Source: DAOTYH01 sp034435015 (GTDB lineage: Bacteria; Chloroflexota; Anaerolineae; Aggregatilineales; UBA3940). Taken from it: 64,000 nt of DNA. Under the pieces are notes generated by a model. That model ran no database searches. It was not told where the DNA came from and worked only from the letters and a program-made list of their open reading frames with translations. Below are positions 9,892 to 18,558 of this stretch, piece after piece. A program made the translations under genes and the position numbers. The stretch is taken from positions 23,565-87,564 of the forward strand of contig DAOTYH010000007.1 of assembly GCA_034435015.1 (NCBI GenBank), given 5' to 3'. Position 1 is the first letter of the stretch; the number at the start of each line of letters is the position of its first letter.

Positions 9892-10831
9892 GCGGTGGCC
9901 AGTCCAGGCAGTTTGCTGTCTCTTTGCCTCCCTGCTGATGCTGTTTCTCCCTGGCTGTGTCAGAACTACACCGCGTATTGTCAAGATAGGGCTGATAGCT
10001 CCCTTTGAGGGAAGATACCGCGAGATCGGGTACGATGTGATCCCCGCCGCCCGTTTAGCAATCAGGGAGTGGGCATCTCAGGCAGGGGCCTTTGGTATTG
10101 CAGTTGAGTTAGTAGCTTACGACGATATGGGCGACCCCGAAATGGCCGTTGATCAGGCCCGCCGGATAATTGCCGATCCTCAGGTTGCGATCGTGATCGG
10201 CCATTGGCGAGACGAGACAACACGGGCCGCCCTGCCTGTCTATGCCGAAGCCGGACTACCCATGATCACCTTCAGTATCCAGCCAATTAACAGCCCGGCT
10301 GGAGTGTACAATCTGTCCCCCTCAGCGGATCAGCTACAGACCGCCGCAGAGCAATGGGCAGTCAGCCAAGCCTCACCCGTTACACTCTGGTTAGACAACC
10401 CGGAGGATGTCACCGCCAGCCTCGAACAACTAGATAATCCTTTTACAGGCAAACTCGTGGGCGGGCCGGTGTGGGGGCTGAGCCAGTTCTATGCCCTCTC
10501 AGGAGGCCGTGCAGAAGGTATCTGCTATGTCACCGGCGCGGCCCTGCCCCACGATGTGACCAGCTCCTATTGGACTCCTGAGCGGGTAAGTCAGTTCGTG
10601 GCAGGTTATGAGGACGGCAGCTTTGGTGCACCGCCCGGCCCCCTTGCGATAGGAGCTTATCAGGCTACCTGGCTGGCGATCACACAGGCCCTCCAGAGAG
10701 AAGGCATCCAAGCAGGCGAGACGCCTGCCGACACCCTCCAATTTGACGCAAGCGGACGCCAAGTTGACGCTCCCGTATACCTATACATATGGGAAGACGG
10801 CCAACGACACCTCGTTGCGCAACTTCACTGA
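9878..10831 (+). CDS. Lipoprotein receptor-type substrate-binding protein
   Basis: A periplasmic-binding-protein fold of the Leu/Ile/Val or Peripla_BP_6 type. The start at 9878 has gaggag ten bases upstream and gives a clear lipoprotein signal: Lys-Arg, a hydrophobic run and the lipobox LPGC, with the lipidated Cys near residue 25. After it comes KIGLIAPFEGRYREIGYDV, typical of amino-acid/branched ligand receptors (GPLTG-like). No ABC permease or ATPase gene lies beside it, so it may act as an orphan receptor or use components encoded elsewhere. The ligand cannot be told from sequence. It ends 20 bases from convergent pncB. Confidence 0.8.
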   Translation: MLAHKRWPVQAVCCLFASLLMLFLPGCVRTTPRIVKIGLIAPFEGRYREIGYDVIPAARLAIREWASQAGAFGIAVELVAYDDMGDPEMAVDQARRIIADPQVAIVIGHWRDETTRAALPVYAEAGLPMITFSIQPINSPAGVYNLSPSADQLQTAAEQWAVSQASPVTLWLDNPEDVTASLEQLDNPFTGKLVGGPVWGLSQFYALSGGRAEGICYVTGAALPHDVTSSYWTPERVSQFVAGYEDGSFGAPPGPLAIGAYQATWLAITQALQREGIQAGETPADTLQFDASGRQVDAPVYLYIWEDGQRHLVAQLH

Positions 10832-10851
10832 GCGCCTCCAGATTGCTTGCT

Positions 10852-12222
10852 CTAACCGCCTTGCCTCTGCACATAGTCCACTGGCACACGCTCCAGATCA
10901 GGGTTGTCGCATGCCCGGCGGCCTACCTTAGCCATGTCAATCCACTCACCATTAACCTTCACCCGTACAACATCAGCGGTGAAGTCCGTGTTGGTCGTTG
11001 CGTCGTTGACCATCAGATTGGAGCCTACGGCGTAAATGTCTACTGGCACCCCTAGTTGCTCAAAGCGTGTGATCTTGTCGGGGTTGAAGCTACCACTCAC
11101 GACAATCTTGATAGCCTTACAATAGGCTTCTGCCTCCGGACGCCAAGCCTCCGGTATGTCCCAGCTTTCCCATGCCCGGTTGAGCGCCTTGCGGACTGCC
11201 ACTACCAGACGGGGATTAACCCCCATATCCAATGCAGGATCACCTAGCGGCTCAAGCGCAACATCGCGCATGTTGGCACTAGTATCAAGCCGCACGCCAT
11301 ACAGGCGAAACTTTTCCGCTTCAGCCTCCTGCCCTGATGATTTAAGCATCATGAAGCGTCCAAACATCGCCTCAGCTACTGCGACCGATGTACCTACGCA
11401 GTCATTATTGAAATCTACCAACGCAATACGTGGAACATGCAGAGGTTGTGTTGCGGCAAAACACATCATGGCCTCAGTCGTGTTAGCGAAAAAACAAGCA
11501 ATCACCGCATGGGGCACTGTGCCCCCGCCAGGCCCTCCCCACCAGTCACCCTGGGCATCGGTGCTGACAAAGCTCCGCAGACTACGTTTGTAGTCCATGT
11601 TGTACCGCTGGACCGCAATATCGTAAGCGTACCCGTCAGCGGCCTGAACCTCATGCACGTCAAAACGGGCCGGGAAGAACAGCACCGGTTTACCCTGTGC
11701 CGCCACCAGCGTATTATAAACATTGGTGGCAATACGGCTGGCCCGCGAAAGGATACCCAGTGTAGGCGTCTCAAGGACAGCAAAGTGCCTGTAAACGCCC
11801 CGTACCCTAATGACTGGCTGAACGTCAAGGGGGTCGCCGCTATACCTCACAAACACACCATCTTGGACAGCCTCTACCTCAAGCTGATCCCAAGTTTCTA
11901 CAAATTTGCCCTGCTCATCGAAATACCCAGTGCAGTGGTACAACATTGAAAGCGCTTTATCCACACCTGCAATCAACGCATAAGGTTTGCGGCGTGTGAA
12001 CCACTGCATTTCCACCTGCATATCTCCAACCGGAATCCCTTTAAAACGGCCATCCAATCCTCTGGGGCTAGTAGCCTGAAAGGTATACCGCTGGGCGCTG
12101 AGGGTATCCAACATGTGCCCCACATTCTCAAAATACTTGTCCGAATACCAGCCCCGACGCATCCGCTCAATATCCAGTTTGAACGTTGCATTGGTTAGCC
12201 GTTTGCCGTTGAAGATACTCAT
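10852..12222 (-). CDS. pncB: Nicotinate phosphoribosyltransferase
   Basis: First step of the Preiss-Handler NAD salvage route: nicotinate plus PRPP to nicotinate mononucleotide, with ATP. The 456-residue protein has the N-terminal LTNATFKLDIERMRRG, the FFPARFDVHEVQAADGYAYDIAV region and the phosphate-binding SGSFNPDKI near residue 375. The start has caggag eight bases upstream. It lies 84 bases downstream of the Nudix regulator gene on the same strand, with no terminator seen between them, so the two are probably one transcript. Confidence 0.9.
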   Translation of the reverse strand: MSIFNGKRLTNATFKLDIERMRRGWYSDKYFENVGHMLDTLSAQRYTFQATSPRGLDGRFKGIPVGDMQVEMQWFTRRKPYALIAGVDKALSMLYHCTGYFDEQGKFVETWDQLEVEAVQDGVFVRYSGDPLDVQPVIRVRGVYRHFAVLETPTLGILSRASRIATNVYNTLVAAQGKPVLFFPARFDVHEVQAADGYAYDIAVQRYNMDYKRSLRSFVSTDAQGDWWGGPGGGTVPHAVIACFFANTTEAMMCFAATQPLHVPRIALVDFNNDCVGTSVAVAEAMFGRFMMLKSSGQEAEAEKFRLYGVRLDTSANMRDVALEPLGDPALDMGVNPRLVVAVRKALNRAWESWDIPEAWRPEAEAYCKAIKIVVSGSFNPDKITRFEQLGVPVDIYAVGSNLMVNDATTNTDFTADVVRVKVNGEWIDMAKVGRRACDNPDLERVPVDYVQRQGG

Positions 12223-12306
12223 CTTGAATACTCCTGAGAAATAGAGTAGCTTGCCATCTGTAGGCCATATAAGCTGTTGGCTTCTTTTGCTAGGGATAGC
12301 CCAGAA

Positions 12307-13008
12307 TCAGGGGAAAAGGCGGGTTACTCTGACCTCGTTTTGAATGCCCGCCCGGCAACGATACAGCTTGGCCGGGCGTCCCTCTCCAGTACGGAAGCCG
12401 CCGGCCTCCTCCACGATGTTAGATTGAAATATCCTGCGCCGGAAGTTGCGCTTGTCAAACTCTTCGCCTAATACCGTCTCATACACCGCTTGCAATTCGC
12501 TCAATGTGAACAATTCCGGAAGCAGGCGAAGGCCAGTGTCGGTGTACCTGATTTTACGACGCAGGTGCTGGATCGCACATTCCATTATCCTGCTGTGATC
12601 AAACGCCAAAGGGGGGAGATTCTGCACTGAGAACCAGCCGGCTTCGGACGCATCATCCCCTGCCACTACATTAGCCCGATCAGAGGGAATCACACCCAGA
12701 TAGGCCACACTGATTACCCGCATACGCGGATCGCGCCCCGGGTCACCGAAGGTATAAAGCTGTTCTAAGTAGGCACCAGTAATCCCTGTTTCTTCCGCCA
12801 GCTCACGATGAGCCGCCTCGTCCAGCGACTCGTCTATCTCAACGAAACCGCCGGGGATAGCCCAATAGCCCTGAAAGGGAGGAGAGCGCCGCTTGATCAG
12901 CAAGACCTGCAACGCCCTCCCGCGCACCATGAAAACCACAACATCCACTGTGACAGCCGGAAGGCTATAGGCAGGCCGAACGCCTTTGGGATCAACATCA
13001 GCGGCCAT
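12307..13008 (-). CDS. nrtR: Nudix-domain regulator, NrtR-like
   Basis: About 233 residues: an N-terminal Nudix domain (about 15-150) joined to a winged-helix-like C-terminal domain (about 155-230; YTDTGLRLLPELFTLSEL, then RNFRRRIFQS), the architecture of NrtR, which controls NAD biosynthesis genes and senses ADP-ribose. Its position before pncB fits. The Nudix box is complete (GX5EX7REXXEEXG), so hydrolase activity is possible; many NrtR proteins have lost it. I chose the ATG at 13008 rather than the longer TTG start at 13083 because a strong promoter overlaps that upstream segment and gaagga lies about 12 bases before this ATG. An ADP-ribose pyrophosphatase role is the alternative. Confidence 0.8.
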   Translation of the reverse strand: MAADVDPKGVRPAYSLPAVTVDVVVFMVRGRALQVLLIKRRSPPFQGYWAIPGGFVEIDESLDEAAHRELAEETGITGAYLEQLYTFGDPGRDPRMRVISVAYLGVIPSDRANVVAGDDASEAGWFSVQNLPPLAFDHSRIMECAIQHLRRKIRYTDTGLRLLPELFTLSELQAVYETVLGEEFDKRNFRRRIFQSNIVEEAGGFRTGEGRPAKLYRCRAGIQNEVRVTRLFP

Positions 13009-13047
13009 CTCTAAATAAAATCCTTCATTAGTGTTACCATTACACAA

Positions 13048-13076
13048 AATATAATTCCACCTCTCCCCTCTGTCAA
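13048..13076 (-). promoter_or_regulatory. Promoter of nrtR-pncB
   Basis: Minus strand: perfect TTGACA (13071-13076), 17-base spacer, TATATT (13048-13053). The transcript would start near 13041, which excludes the longer TTG start of the regulator. Just downstream, around 13027-13044, the AATGGTAACACTAATG-like segment is an imperfect palindrome and is a candidate NrtR operator; that part is weak. Confidence 0.7.
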
Positions 13077-13081
13077 TGGAC

Positions 13082-13107
13082 AAAAAGCGGGCACGCAGTG
13101 TGCCCGC
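13082..13107 (-). terminator. Intrinsic terminator of the DsbA-like gene
   Basis: Minus strand: 8-bp stem GCGGGCAC/GTGCCCGC with a 5-base loop followed by TTTTTG. It lies between the stop of the DsbA-like gene and the nrtR promoter, and so insulates the two same-strand units. Confidence 0.85.
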
Positions 13108-13142
13108 CTACCCACACAACAGCGAGAGGAAAGCAGAGGGCC

Positions 13143-13880
13143 TCAGCTCCCTGCCGCCGCCTCGATTGCGGCCTTGATGGTATCGTAGGCTGTATCAATG
13201 GTGGTCAGGTAAACCTGCTGACCATTCACGAAGAGGGTGGGGGTACCGTAAACTCCCATCCCCAGCGCCTCATCAATGATAGCCTGTACGTCTGTAGCAG
13301 TTTCTGGCGCATCAAAACATGTACCGAAAGCGTCCATGTTGAGGCCCAAATCCTCAGCCAAGCCAAACAGCGCGGGCCGGGTATACCCGCCAGCGCTTCG
13401 ATACCGCCCATACAGTTCCCAGATTTGGTCATGCATCTGCCAGAACTTACCCTGCTGACCTGCACAGATCACCGCTGTAGCGGCAGGCCCAGAATAGGGG
13501 GGGTTCACAAAGGCAATAGGCTTATAAACAACCCGCACCTGGCCACTAGCGGCCAGATCGCCTATGATACGGTGGATCACGAACGACAGGTCGTAACAGT
13601 GAGGGCAACTAAAATCTGAGTATATAACCAGCGTCACTGGCGCGTCCGGATCGCCAATTGCAAACCCTAGCGCACCCGACCGATCAGCCACCTGAGTAAG
13701 TTCCTCATAATTGACATCGCCGGTACCAGCGGACTCAGTATTTCTCGGTATCGAGATGAAAATCAGCAATCCGGCAAGGATCACCGCGGCGGCCACGATA
13801 ACCACAATCAGTATTGTCTGTTGCCGGCGACGGCGGGAATGCCTCTGTTTAAGCTGTTGCCGGCTAGATCGTTGAGACAT
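13143..13880 (-). CDS. Membrane-anchored DsbA-like thiol oxidoreductase
   Basis: Thioredoxin-fold protein of the DSBA/Thioredoxin_4 group, likely forming or shuffling disulfides outside the membrane. The ATG at 13880 has gaggag four bases upstream; an upstream ATG at 13919 lacks a site. A very basic N terminus (residues 1-20, RHSRRRR) precedes one membrane segment at about 21-43. The active site CPHC is Cys92-Cys95 in YSDFSCPHC, and the cis-Pro loop is YGTPTLFVNG near residue 215. Two more Cys occur in TAVICAG and FGTCFDAP, the pattern of families with an extra structural disulfide. A terminator follows. Confidence 0.88.
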   Translation of the reverse strand: MSQRSSRQQLKQRHSRRRRQQTILIVVIVAAAVILAGLLIFISIPRNTESAGTGDVNYEELTQVADRSGALGFAIGDPDAPVTLVIYSDFSCPHCYDLSFVIHRIIGDLAASGQVRVVYKPIAFVNPPYSGPAATAVICAGQQGKFWQMHDQIWELYGRYRSAGGYTRPALFGLAEDLGLNMDAFGTCFDAPETATDVQAIIDEALGMGVYGTPTLFVNGQQVYLTTIDTAYDTIKAAIEAAAGS

Positions 13881-13975
13881 ATCTCTCCTCGTATGAGTCA
13901 AAATAGACAAGATCAACAAGAACAGCGGAACAAATCGCTCTGTTGGGAATAGTTTACCATGCCCTGTACTGAAAG

Positions 13976-14728
13976 CTACAACTCGGCCTCAGGCTCAACC
14001 CTTAGACATCGGCGCGGCAAAGGTATGAGCCATGGAACACGTTGCCGGTAAAGACGATAGGTCTCCCCGTAAGCGCGCTCCAATCGCCTTTCCTCTATCA
14101 GTGAGCCAAGCAACACATATAAGGTTGCACCAATGTTAAAAGCCAGTATATTGGCCGTCATGACCGGTGTCGGCCAGATCACGAGCAAGCTGAAGAGGTA
14201 GAGAGGATGCCGGACAAATGCATACATTCCCCGTTGCTGAAGGGGTTGCTCCGGCAGGGGAAGCGGCTGACCTGACAGGAAAGCCATCGCCTGACTAAGA
14301 CCAACAAAGCGCGGCAAATCAGTCACAAGAAGGGCCGCTAACAACCCGCCTGCCCCCAGAAACTGTACTCCCAGCATAAGCAAGGCCCATGGCATGCTGA
14401 CCGAATAAACTACCTGATCGGGCAAAATGACCATGAGGGCAAGGGCTGGAAACAGGGTAATGACGGCTAGGACATTGTATATTAGGCGATACCATCCCTC
14501 CACCAGACGCATGCCCACAACCTTCTGCAGGCGGCTCTTCAGCCCCGCACCCGCCATGAGACTATGGACAAGCGCAAATCCCAGCAGGACTAGCCATATT
14601 AGCATCATATTGCGAAACATCATATTCACAAACGCTTTCCCCTCTACATGAATCCACTTGCCTCTTAATGCATCCAACTCAATGGAATAAGAAGACGCTC
14701 TGGGAACCATGATATAGTGCATCAGCAA
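13976..14728 (-). CDS. Integral membrane methyltransferase-like protein (ICMT/PEMT superfamily)
   Basis: A 250-residue protein with about five hydrophobic segments. The C-terminal signature RHPLYLFSLLVIWP, then EERRLERAYGETYRLYRQRVPWLIP, is that of the isoprenylcysteine carboxyl methyltransferase and phospholipid methyltransferase superfamily, where the RHP and EE motifs contact S-adenosylmethionine. The substrate is unknown. The start is uncertain: the longest ATG (14728) has no ribosome site, ATG 14710 and a GTG near 14629 with upstream gagggg are alternatives, and the first membrane segment only begins near residue 42. It is divergent from trxA. Confidence 0.65.
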   Translation of the reverse strand: MLMHYIMVPRASSYSIELDALRGKWIHVEGKAFVNMMFRNMMLIWLVLLGFALVHSLMAGAGLKSRLQKVVGMRLVEGWYRLIYNVLAVITLFPALALMVILPDQVVYSVSMPWALLMLGVQFLGAGGLLAALLVTDLPRFVGLSQAMAFLSGQPLPLPEQPLQQRGMYAFVRHPLYLFSLLVIWPTPVMTANILAFNIGATLYVLLGSLIEERRLERAYGETYRLYRQRVPWLIPLPRRCLRVEPEAEL

Positions 14729-14799
14729 TGTAAGATTAATTCTACCAGAGCAATCTATCTTATAGCTAATTCTAAGAAAAGAAATTTTGGAGATTAAAA

Positions 14800-15156
14800 A
14801 TGGCCGGACAGCCTATTCATGTGACTGACAACGACTTCGACGAAAAGGTTCTGAAATCATCCAAACCCGTCCTGGTTGACTTCTGGGCGCCGTGGTGCGG
14901 CCCTTGCCGAATGGTTGCCCCTGTTTTGGAACGAATCGCGGAGGAGCAAAAGGATGCTCTCATCGTCGCCAAGCTCAACACCGACGAGAATCCGATGATA
15001 GCTCAGCGCTACGGGATCATGAGTATTCCGACTCTGATCCTTTTCCACGATGGGAAGCCGGTAGAAGGAACGGTAGGTGCCGTACCTTATGGACCGCTTA
15101 ATGAGTGGATCCGCGGATGGTTGAGGCAGTTAGCCAAACCTGAGAACGCACATTAG
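14800..15156 (+). CDS. trxA: Thioredoxin
   Basis: Cytoplasmic disulfide reductase of 118 residues with the canonical WCGPC active site (about residues 31-35), cis-Pro in SIPTLILFHDG and the conserved buried Asp in LVDFWAPW. A ggag ribosome site precedes the ATG. It is followed by a strong terminator, so it is probably a single-gene transcript. No dedicated thioredoxin reductase is in the window. Confidence 0.96.
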   Translation: MAGQPIHVTDNDFDEKVLKSSKPVLVDFWAPWCGPCRMVAPVLERIAEEQKDALIVAKLNTDENPMIAQRYGIMSIPTLILFHDGKPVEGTVGAVPYGPLNEWIRGWLRQLAKPENAH

Positions 15157-15174
15157 TACCTTTTGATAACTCTG

Positions 15175-15212
15175 AAGGCTGTATGGGAAGATCGACCATA
15201 CAGCCTTTTTAT
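15175..15212 (+). terminator. Terminator after trxA
   Basis: Perfect 12-bp stem aaggctgtatgg/ccatacagcctt with a 9-base loop and a T run ending at 15212. Confidence 0.9.
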
Positions 15213-15290
15213 TTTGAGAAAACCTTCCTCTGACGTATCCTAGTATCCAGCACAAATCAGCATGCAAACCAGAGACAAGGTTTACAGCAC

Positions 15291-16607
15291 ATGGACGCAG
15301 TGACAATTATCGCAAAGAAGCGGGACGGTCAGGAACTCAGTCCGGAGGAAATTCGCTTTTTCATCAGGGGCTATACTCAGGGTGACATTCCGGACTATCA
15401 GGCCGCCGCATGGTGTATGGCCGTCTATCTGAATGGGATGAGCCGCCGCGAGATCACTGATCTGACGCTGGCCATGGCTGAGTCAGGCGAAGTGCTCGAC
15501 CTTTCAGGGATCATAGGGTATGTAGTAGATAAGCACTCTTCTGGCGGTGTGGGTGACAAGACAACTCTGGTTGTCCTGCCGCTGGTAGTCGCCTGCGGCG
15601 TACCAGTGGCGAAAATGTCAGGGCGAGGGCTGTCGTTTTCAGGAGGAACGCTTGATAAGCTGGAGAGCATCAGTGGTTACAGAGCCGAGCTAAGCCGCGA
15701 AGAGTTCTTTGCACAGCTACGCCAGCACGGGATCGTGCTTTGTGGCCAGACGGCTGATCTGGCTCCCGCGGACGGTAAACTCTATGCTCTGCGCGATGTA
15801 ACCGGCACGGTGCCAAGCAAACCATTGATTGCCAGTTCAATTATGAGCAAAAAGATCGCGGCTGGCGCACAGGGCATTGTCCTTGATGTCAAGTGTGGTG
15901 TAGGAGCCTTCATGCCTACCCTCGAAGATGCGCGAGAGCTAGCCCAGATCATGGTAGATATTGGATCAAGAGCAGGCCGCCAGGTGACAGCCTTGATCTC
16001 TGACATGAACCAACCGCTGGGCTTTGCGGTAGGCAACGCCTTGGAGTTGCGCGAAGCAATCGAGACATTACGGGGCGAAGGGCCAGAAGACTTCATCGAG
16101 CACTGTGTCGTCGTGGCAGGACATATGTTGCGCTTGGCAGGCAAAGCAAAGACCGATGACCTATCTGATATTCGGCCTGTCTTACATGAGAAGCTGAGAA
16201 ACGGGGAGGCATGGGAAGTTTTCAAGCGGTTGGTGAAAGCCCAAGGCGGTGACCTCACACAGGTAGAAGACCCCCGTAAACTGCCTACAGCCCCCCTCAT
16301 TGTCACAGTTCCCGCGCCGCGTAGCGGTTATCTAGAGGGTATCAATGCCAGAGAGATAGGCATGGCAGCCCTTTACCTAGGTGCAGGCCGCTTGAAGAAA
16401 GGTGATCCTGTAGACCATGCCGTTGGTATCGTAGTCCACCATAAGGTGGGGCAATACGTTGAGTCGGGTGAGCCGCTGTTCACTGTTCATGCGCGCACTG
16501 AGGAGGCCGCTCAAAAAGCCACTCGGCAGGTCCTAGCCGCGCACACATGGTCGGAACGGCCCGGACTGCCGCTGTTTTACGATGTGATCCTCAGCGGCTC
16601 ATCATAA
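15291..16607 (+). CDS. pdp: Pyrimidine-nucleoside (thymidine) phosphorylase
   Basis: Cleaves pyrimidine nucleosides with phosphate to base and (deoxy)ribose 1-phosphate. The 438-residue protein shows the family core: KHSSGGVGDKTTL (phosphate binding, about 81-93), KMSGRGLSFSGGTLDKLES (about 107-125) and the C-terminal PYNP domain (about 345-435, YLGAGRLKKGDPVDHAVGI). The pattern favours the Bacillus-type Pdp over DeoA. It stands alone, with no cdd, deoC or other deo gene next to it. Confidence 0.92.
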   Translation: MDAVTIIAKKRDGQELSPEEIRFFIRGYTQGDIPDYQAAAWCMAVYLNGMSRREITDLTLAMAESGEVLDLSGIIGYVVDKHSSGGVGDKTTLVVLPLVVACGVPVAKMSGRGLSFSGGTLDKLESISGYRAELSREEFFAQLRQHGIVLCGQTADLAPADGKLYALRDVTGTVPSKPLIASSIMSKKIAAGAQGIVLDVKCGVGAFMPTLEDARELAQIMVDIGSRAGRQVTALISDMNQPLGFAVGNALELREAIETLRGEGPEDFIEHCVVVAGHMLRLAGKAKTDDLSDIRPVLHEKLRNGEAWEVFKRLVKAQGGDLTQVEDPRKLPTAPLIVTVPAPRSGYLEGINAREIGMAALYLGAGRLKKGDPVDHAVGIVVHHKVGQYVESGEPLFTVHARTEEAAQKATRQVLAAHTWSERPGLPLFYDVILSGSS

Positions 16608-16689
16608 CAAGAACACAACGCAGACGGCTGTATCACGTATAAGAGTGCAGATGTATTCTCTATGACCACAGCCTTGAACCAGCAAAAGC

Positions 16690-17295
16690 ATGGAAAATAA
16701 CAACCTTCCAGAACAGCCAACCCACCTCCATCTCTCTGCTCTATTGCGCTGGCTGGGTACATTAGTAAATATTCACTTGATAGGCATCTCTCATCTCCCT
16801 GAGCAGGGAGCGTTGTTCATAGTCCGTCAAGAGCAGATCGCCCTGCTTCAGATCATATACCGACAACTGCCCCACAGACGCGGGTTGTTTGTCCCTGCTA
16901 TGTCAAGCGAGGACGGCATCAGGGTCAGCGTTGAGTACTTACAAAATGGACTTGATGCCCTTATCCTGTTTCGAGAGAGCACCCAGCAGGCCCTCCCTGG
17001 GCTAGGCTCTGCTGTACATCTGGCACGAATTGCTGGTGCGCCGCTCTTGCCTATAGGGCTCAAGGTAGGACGCTCCCTCAGACTGCCAGCCACAACAGGC
17101 AGGCTGATCCCCCTCCCTGCTACACGCCTTGTCGCCCTAGTCGAAGCGCCTTTCTACATTCCTCTTCAGCCCGCGCAGGTGCCCGATAGCTGGTTGCAGG
17201 CGATTGCACATTCGTTACAGAGAGCCAACGGTCAGGCCTTGGATACATTGGCATCGTGGCAAAGACAGGGCTGGCTTCCCACGCTAAAATCATAA
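16690..17295 (+). CDS. Degenerate 1-acyl-glycerol-3-phosphate acyltransferase-like protein
   Basis: A 201-residue protein with the spacing of the PlsC fold. The region HLIGISHLPEQGALFIVRQEQIA lines up with the PlsC start (NVPxxGPxIxxxNHxSxxD), and LILFRESTQQALPGLGSAVHLARIAGAPLLPIGL lines up with the FPEGTRS and PVVPV blocks. However, the catalytic HX4D is replaced by RQEQIA, and FPEGT by FREST. It is therefore either a non-catalytic relative or an enzyme with altered chemistry. It precedes the radical SAM gene by 45 bases on the same strand. Confidence 0.55.
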   Translation: MENNNLPEQPTHLHLSALLRWLGTLVNIHLIGISHLPEQGALFIVRQEQIALLQIIYRQLPHRRGLFVPAMSSEDGIRVSVEYLQNGLDALILFRESTQQALPGLGSAVHLARIAGAPLLPIGLKVGRSLRLPATTGRLIPLPATRLVALVEAPFYIPLQPAQVPDSWLQAIAHSLQRANGQALDTLASWQRQGWLPTLKS

Positions 17296-17340
17296 AGGAG
17301 TACAAAGAACCTGGTTTTATAAAAAGGCTCATCAAAATCT

Positions 17341-18558
17341 ATGGCCATTTTGGGTACATGGAAAGGCCGTCCCCTTACCATCAGCGTTAAGCCTAACTGC
17401 CTGACGCTCAGTATAGACAACCCCGCCGAAGCCAGTGTGTTCAGCTATGACTACGCAGGCCGTCTATGGACGGCATACCTCGACAGCATCTCATACCGGC
17501 GAGGATTAGACGGTAAGATGATCGCGAAGTGGCGGTTACCAGGCGACGCCCGCGAACGCCGCTGGCTCTCCCCGGCTGAAGCGCTCCAGATCGAGGAAAC
17601 TGCCCGCCAGACAGTACTAGCGCTCAAGACAGCACTTTACACGGGGGAAGCGACCTTACACACCCCCCTGCCCCCGCAGGGGCAGACAGCCCTTGAACGC
17701 ATCATTGCCTTCGACGCCAAGCGTTCTCGGGCAGATGCGGCTCATTATCACCAGATATATAAACCGGTCGGTATTCTGCCGCCCGATCAATATATGGCGG
17801 TCGTGCTTCAGGCCACCGAAGGCTGTTCCTTCAATACCTGCACATTCTGCAATTTCTATAAGGACCGACCCTTCCGTATCAAGTCACCCGATGAGTTTCG
17901 TGCCCACGCCGAGGCGGTACGGGACTTTCTGGGTGAAGGTCTAGGTCTGCGCCGCACCATCTTTCTAGGAGATGCCAATGCGCTTGTGATCCCTATGTCC
18001 CGCCTCCTGCCTCTATTGGACATCGTTCACGATGTATACGATGTCACCAATCTAGGCGGCATATATGCCTTTCTGGATGGCTTCAGCGGGGAAAAGAAGT
18101 CAACCGAGGATTATGCTCTCCTTGCCCAAAAGGGTCTGGTGCGTGTGTACGTAGGGCTGGAAAGCGGCAACAAGTCCCTGCTCCAATTCCTAAAAAAGCC
18201 TGGCGAACCTGCCGATGCGATCAAAGCCGTTCGGGCCATGAAGGCAGGCGGGCTGGCAGTGGGTGTGATCATACTGCTGGGAGCAGGCGGGCAACAGTAT
18301 GCCTCAGGCCACGTTCAGGACACAATCGCTGTTCTCAATGCCATGCAACTCGGCATGGATGACATCATCTATTTCTCAGAGTTGGTCGTCGATGAGGGAT
18401 TGGAATACGCACAGGACGCCTATCAGGCTGGCCTGAAGCCCCTCTCACCCGAAGAACGCATTGCTCAGGGCGAAGCAATCGAGCGCGGCCTCAGATTCTC
18501 GCATGCAGGGGGTACTCCCCACATTAGCCGTTACGACATCCGCGAGTTCGTTTATTGA
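17341..18558 (+). CDS. Radical SAM protein of unknown function
   Basis: A 405-residue radical SAM enzyme. The cluster-binding Cys lie in EGCSFNTCTFCNFY near residue 160-172, with CX4CX2C spacing rather than the more common CX3CX2C; other radical SAM families with this spacing are known. The following IFLGDANALVIP and LESGNKSLLQFLKKPG segments are the SAM-binding and barrel motifs of the Elp3-like group. The N-terminal 110 residues have no recognised domain. Substrate unknown. Its last 7 bases overlap the end of the convergent P-type ATPase gene. Confidence 0.85.
   Translation: MAILGTWKGRPLTISVKPNCLTLSIDNPAEASVFSYDYAGRLWTAYLDSISYRRGLDGKMIAKWRLPGDARERRWLSPAEALQIEETARQTVLALKTALYTGEATLHTPLPPQGQTALERIIAFDAKRSRADAAHYHQIYKPVGILPPDQYMAVVLQATEGCSFNTCTFCNFYKDRPFRIKSPDEFRAHAEAVRDFLGEGLGLRRTIFLGDANALVIPMSRLLPLLDIVHDVYDVTNLGGIYAFLDGFSGEKKSTEDYALLAQKGLVRVYVGLESGNKSLLQFLKKPGEPADAIKAVRAMKAGGLAVGVIILLGAGGQQYASGHVQDTIAVLNAMQLGMDDIIYFSELVVDEGLEYAQDAYQAGLKPLSPEERIAQGEAIERGLRFSHAGGTPHISRYDIREFVY

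Noticed and set aside
11437..11949. 170-codon open frame on the plus strand inside pncB
   Set aside because: It is antisense to a clear pncB coding region and shows no domain pattern or ribosome site.
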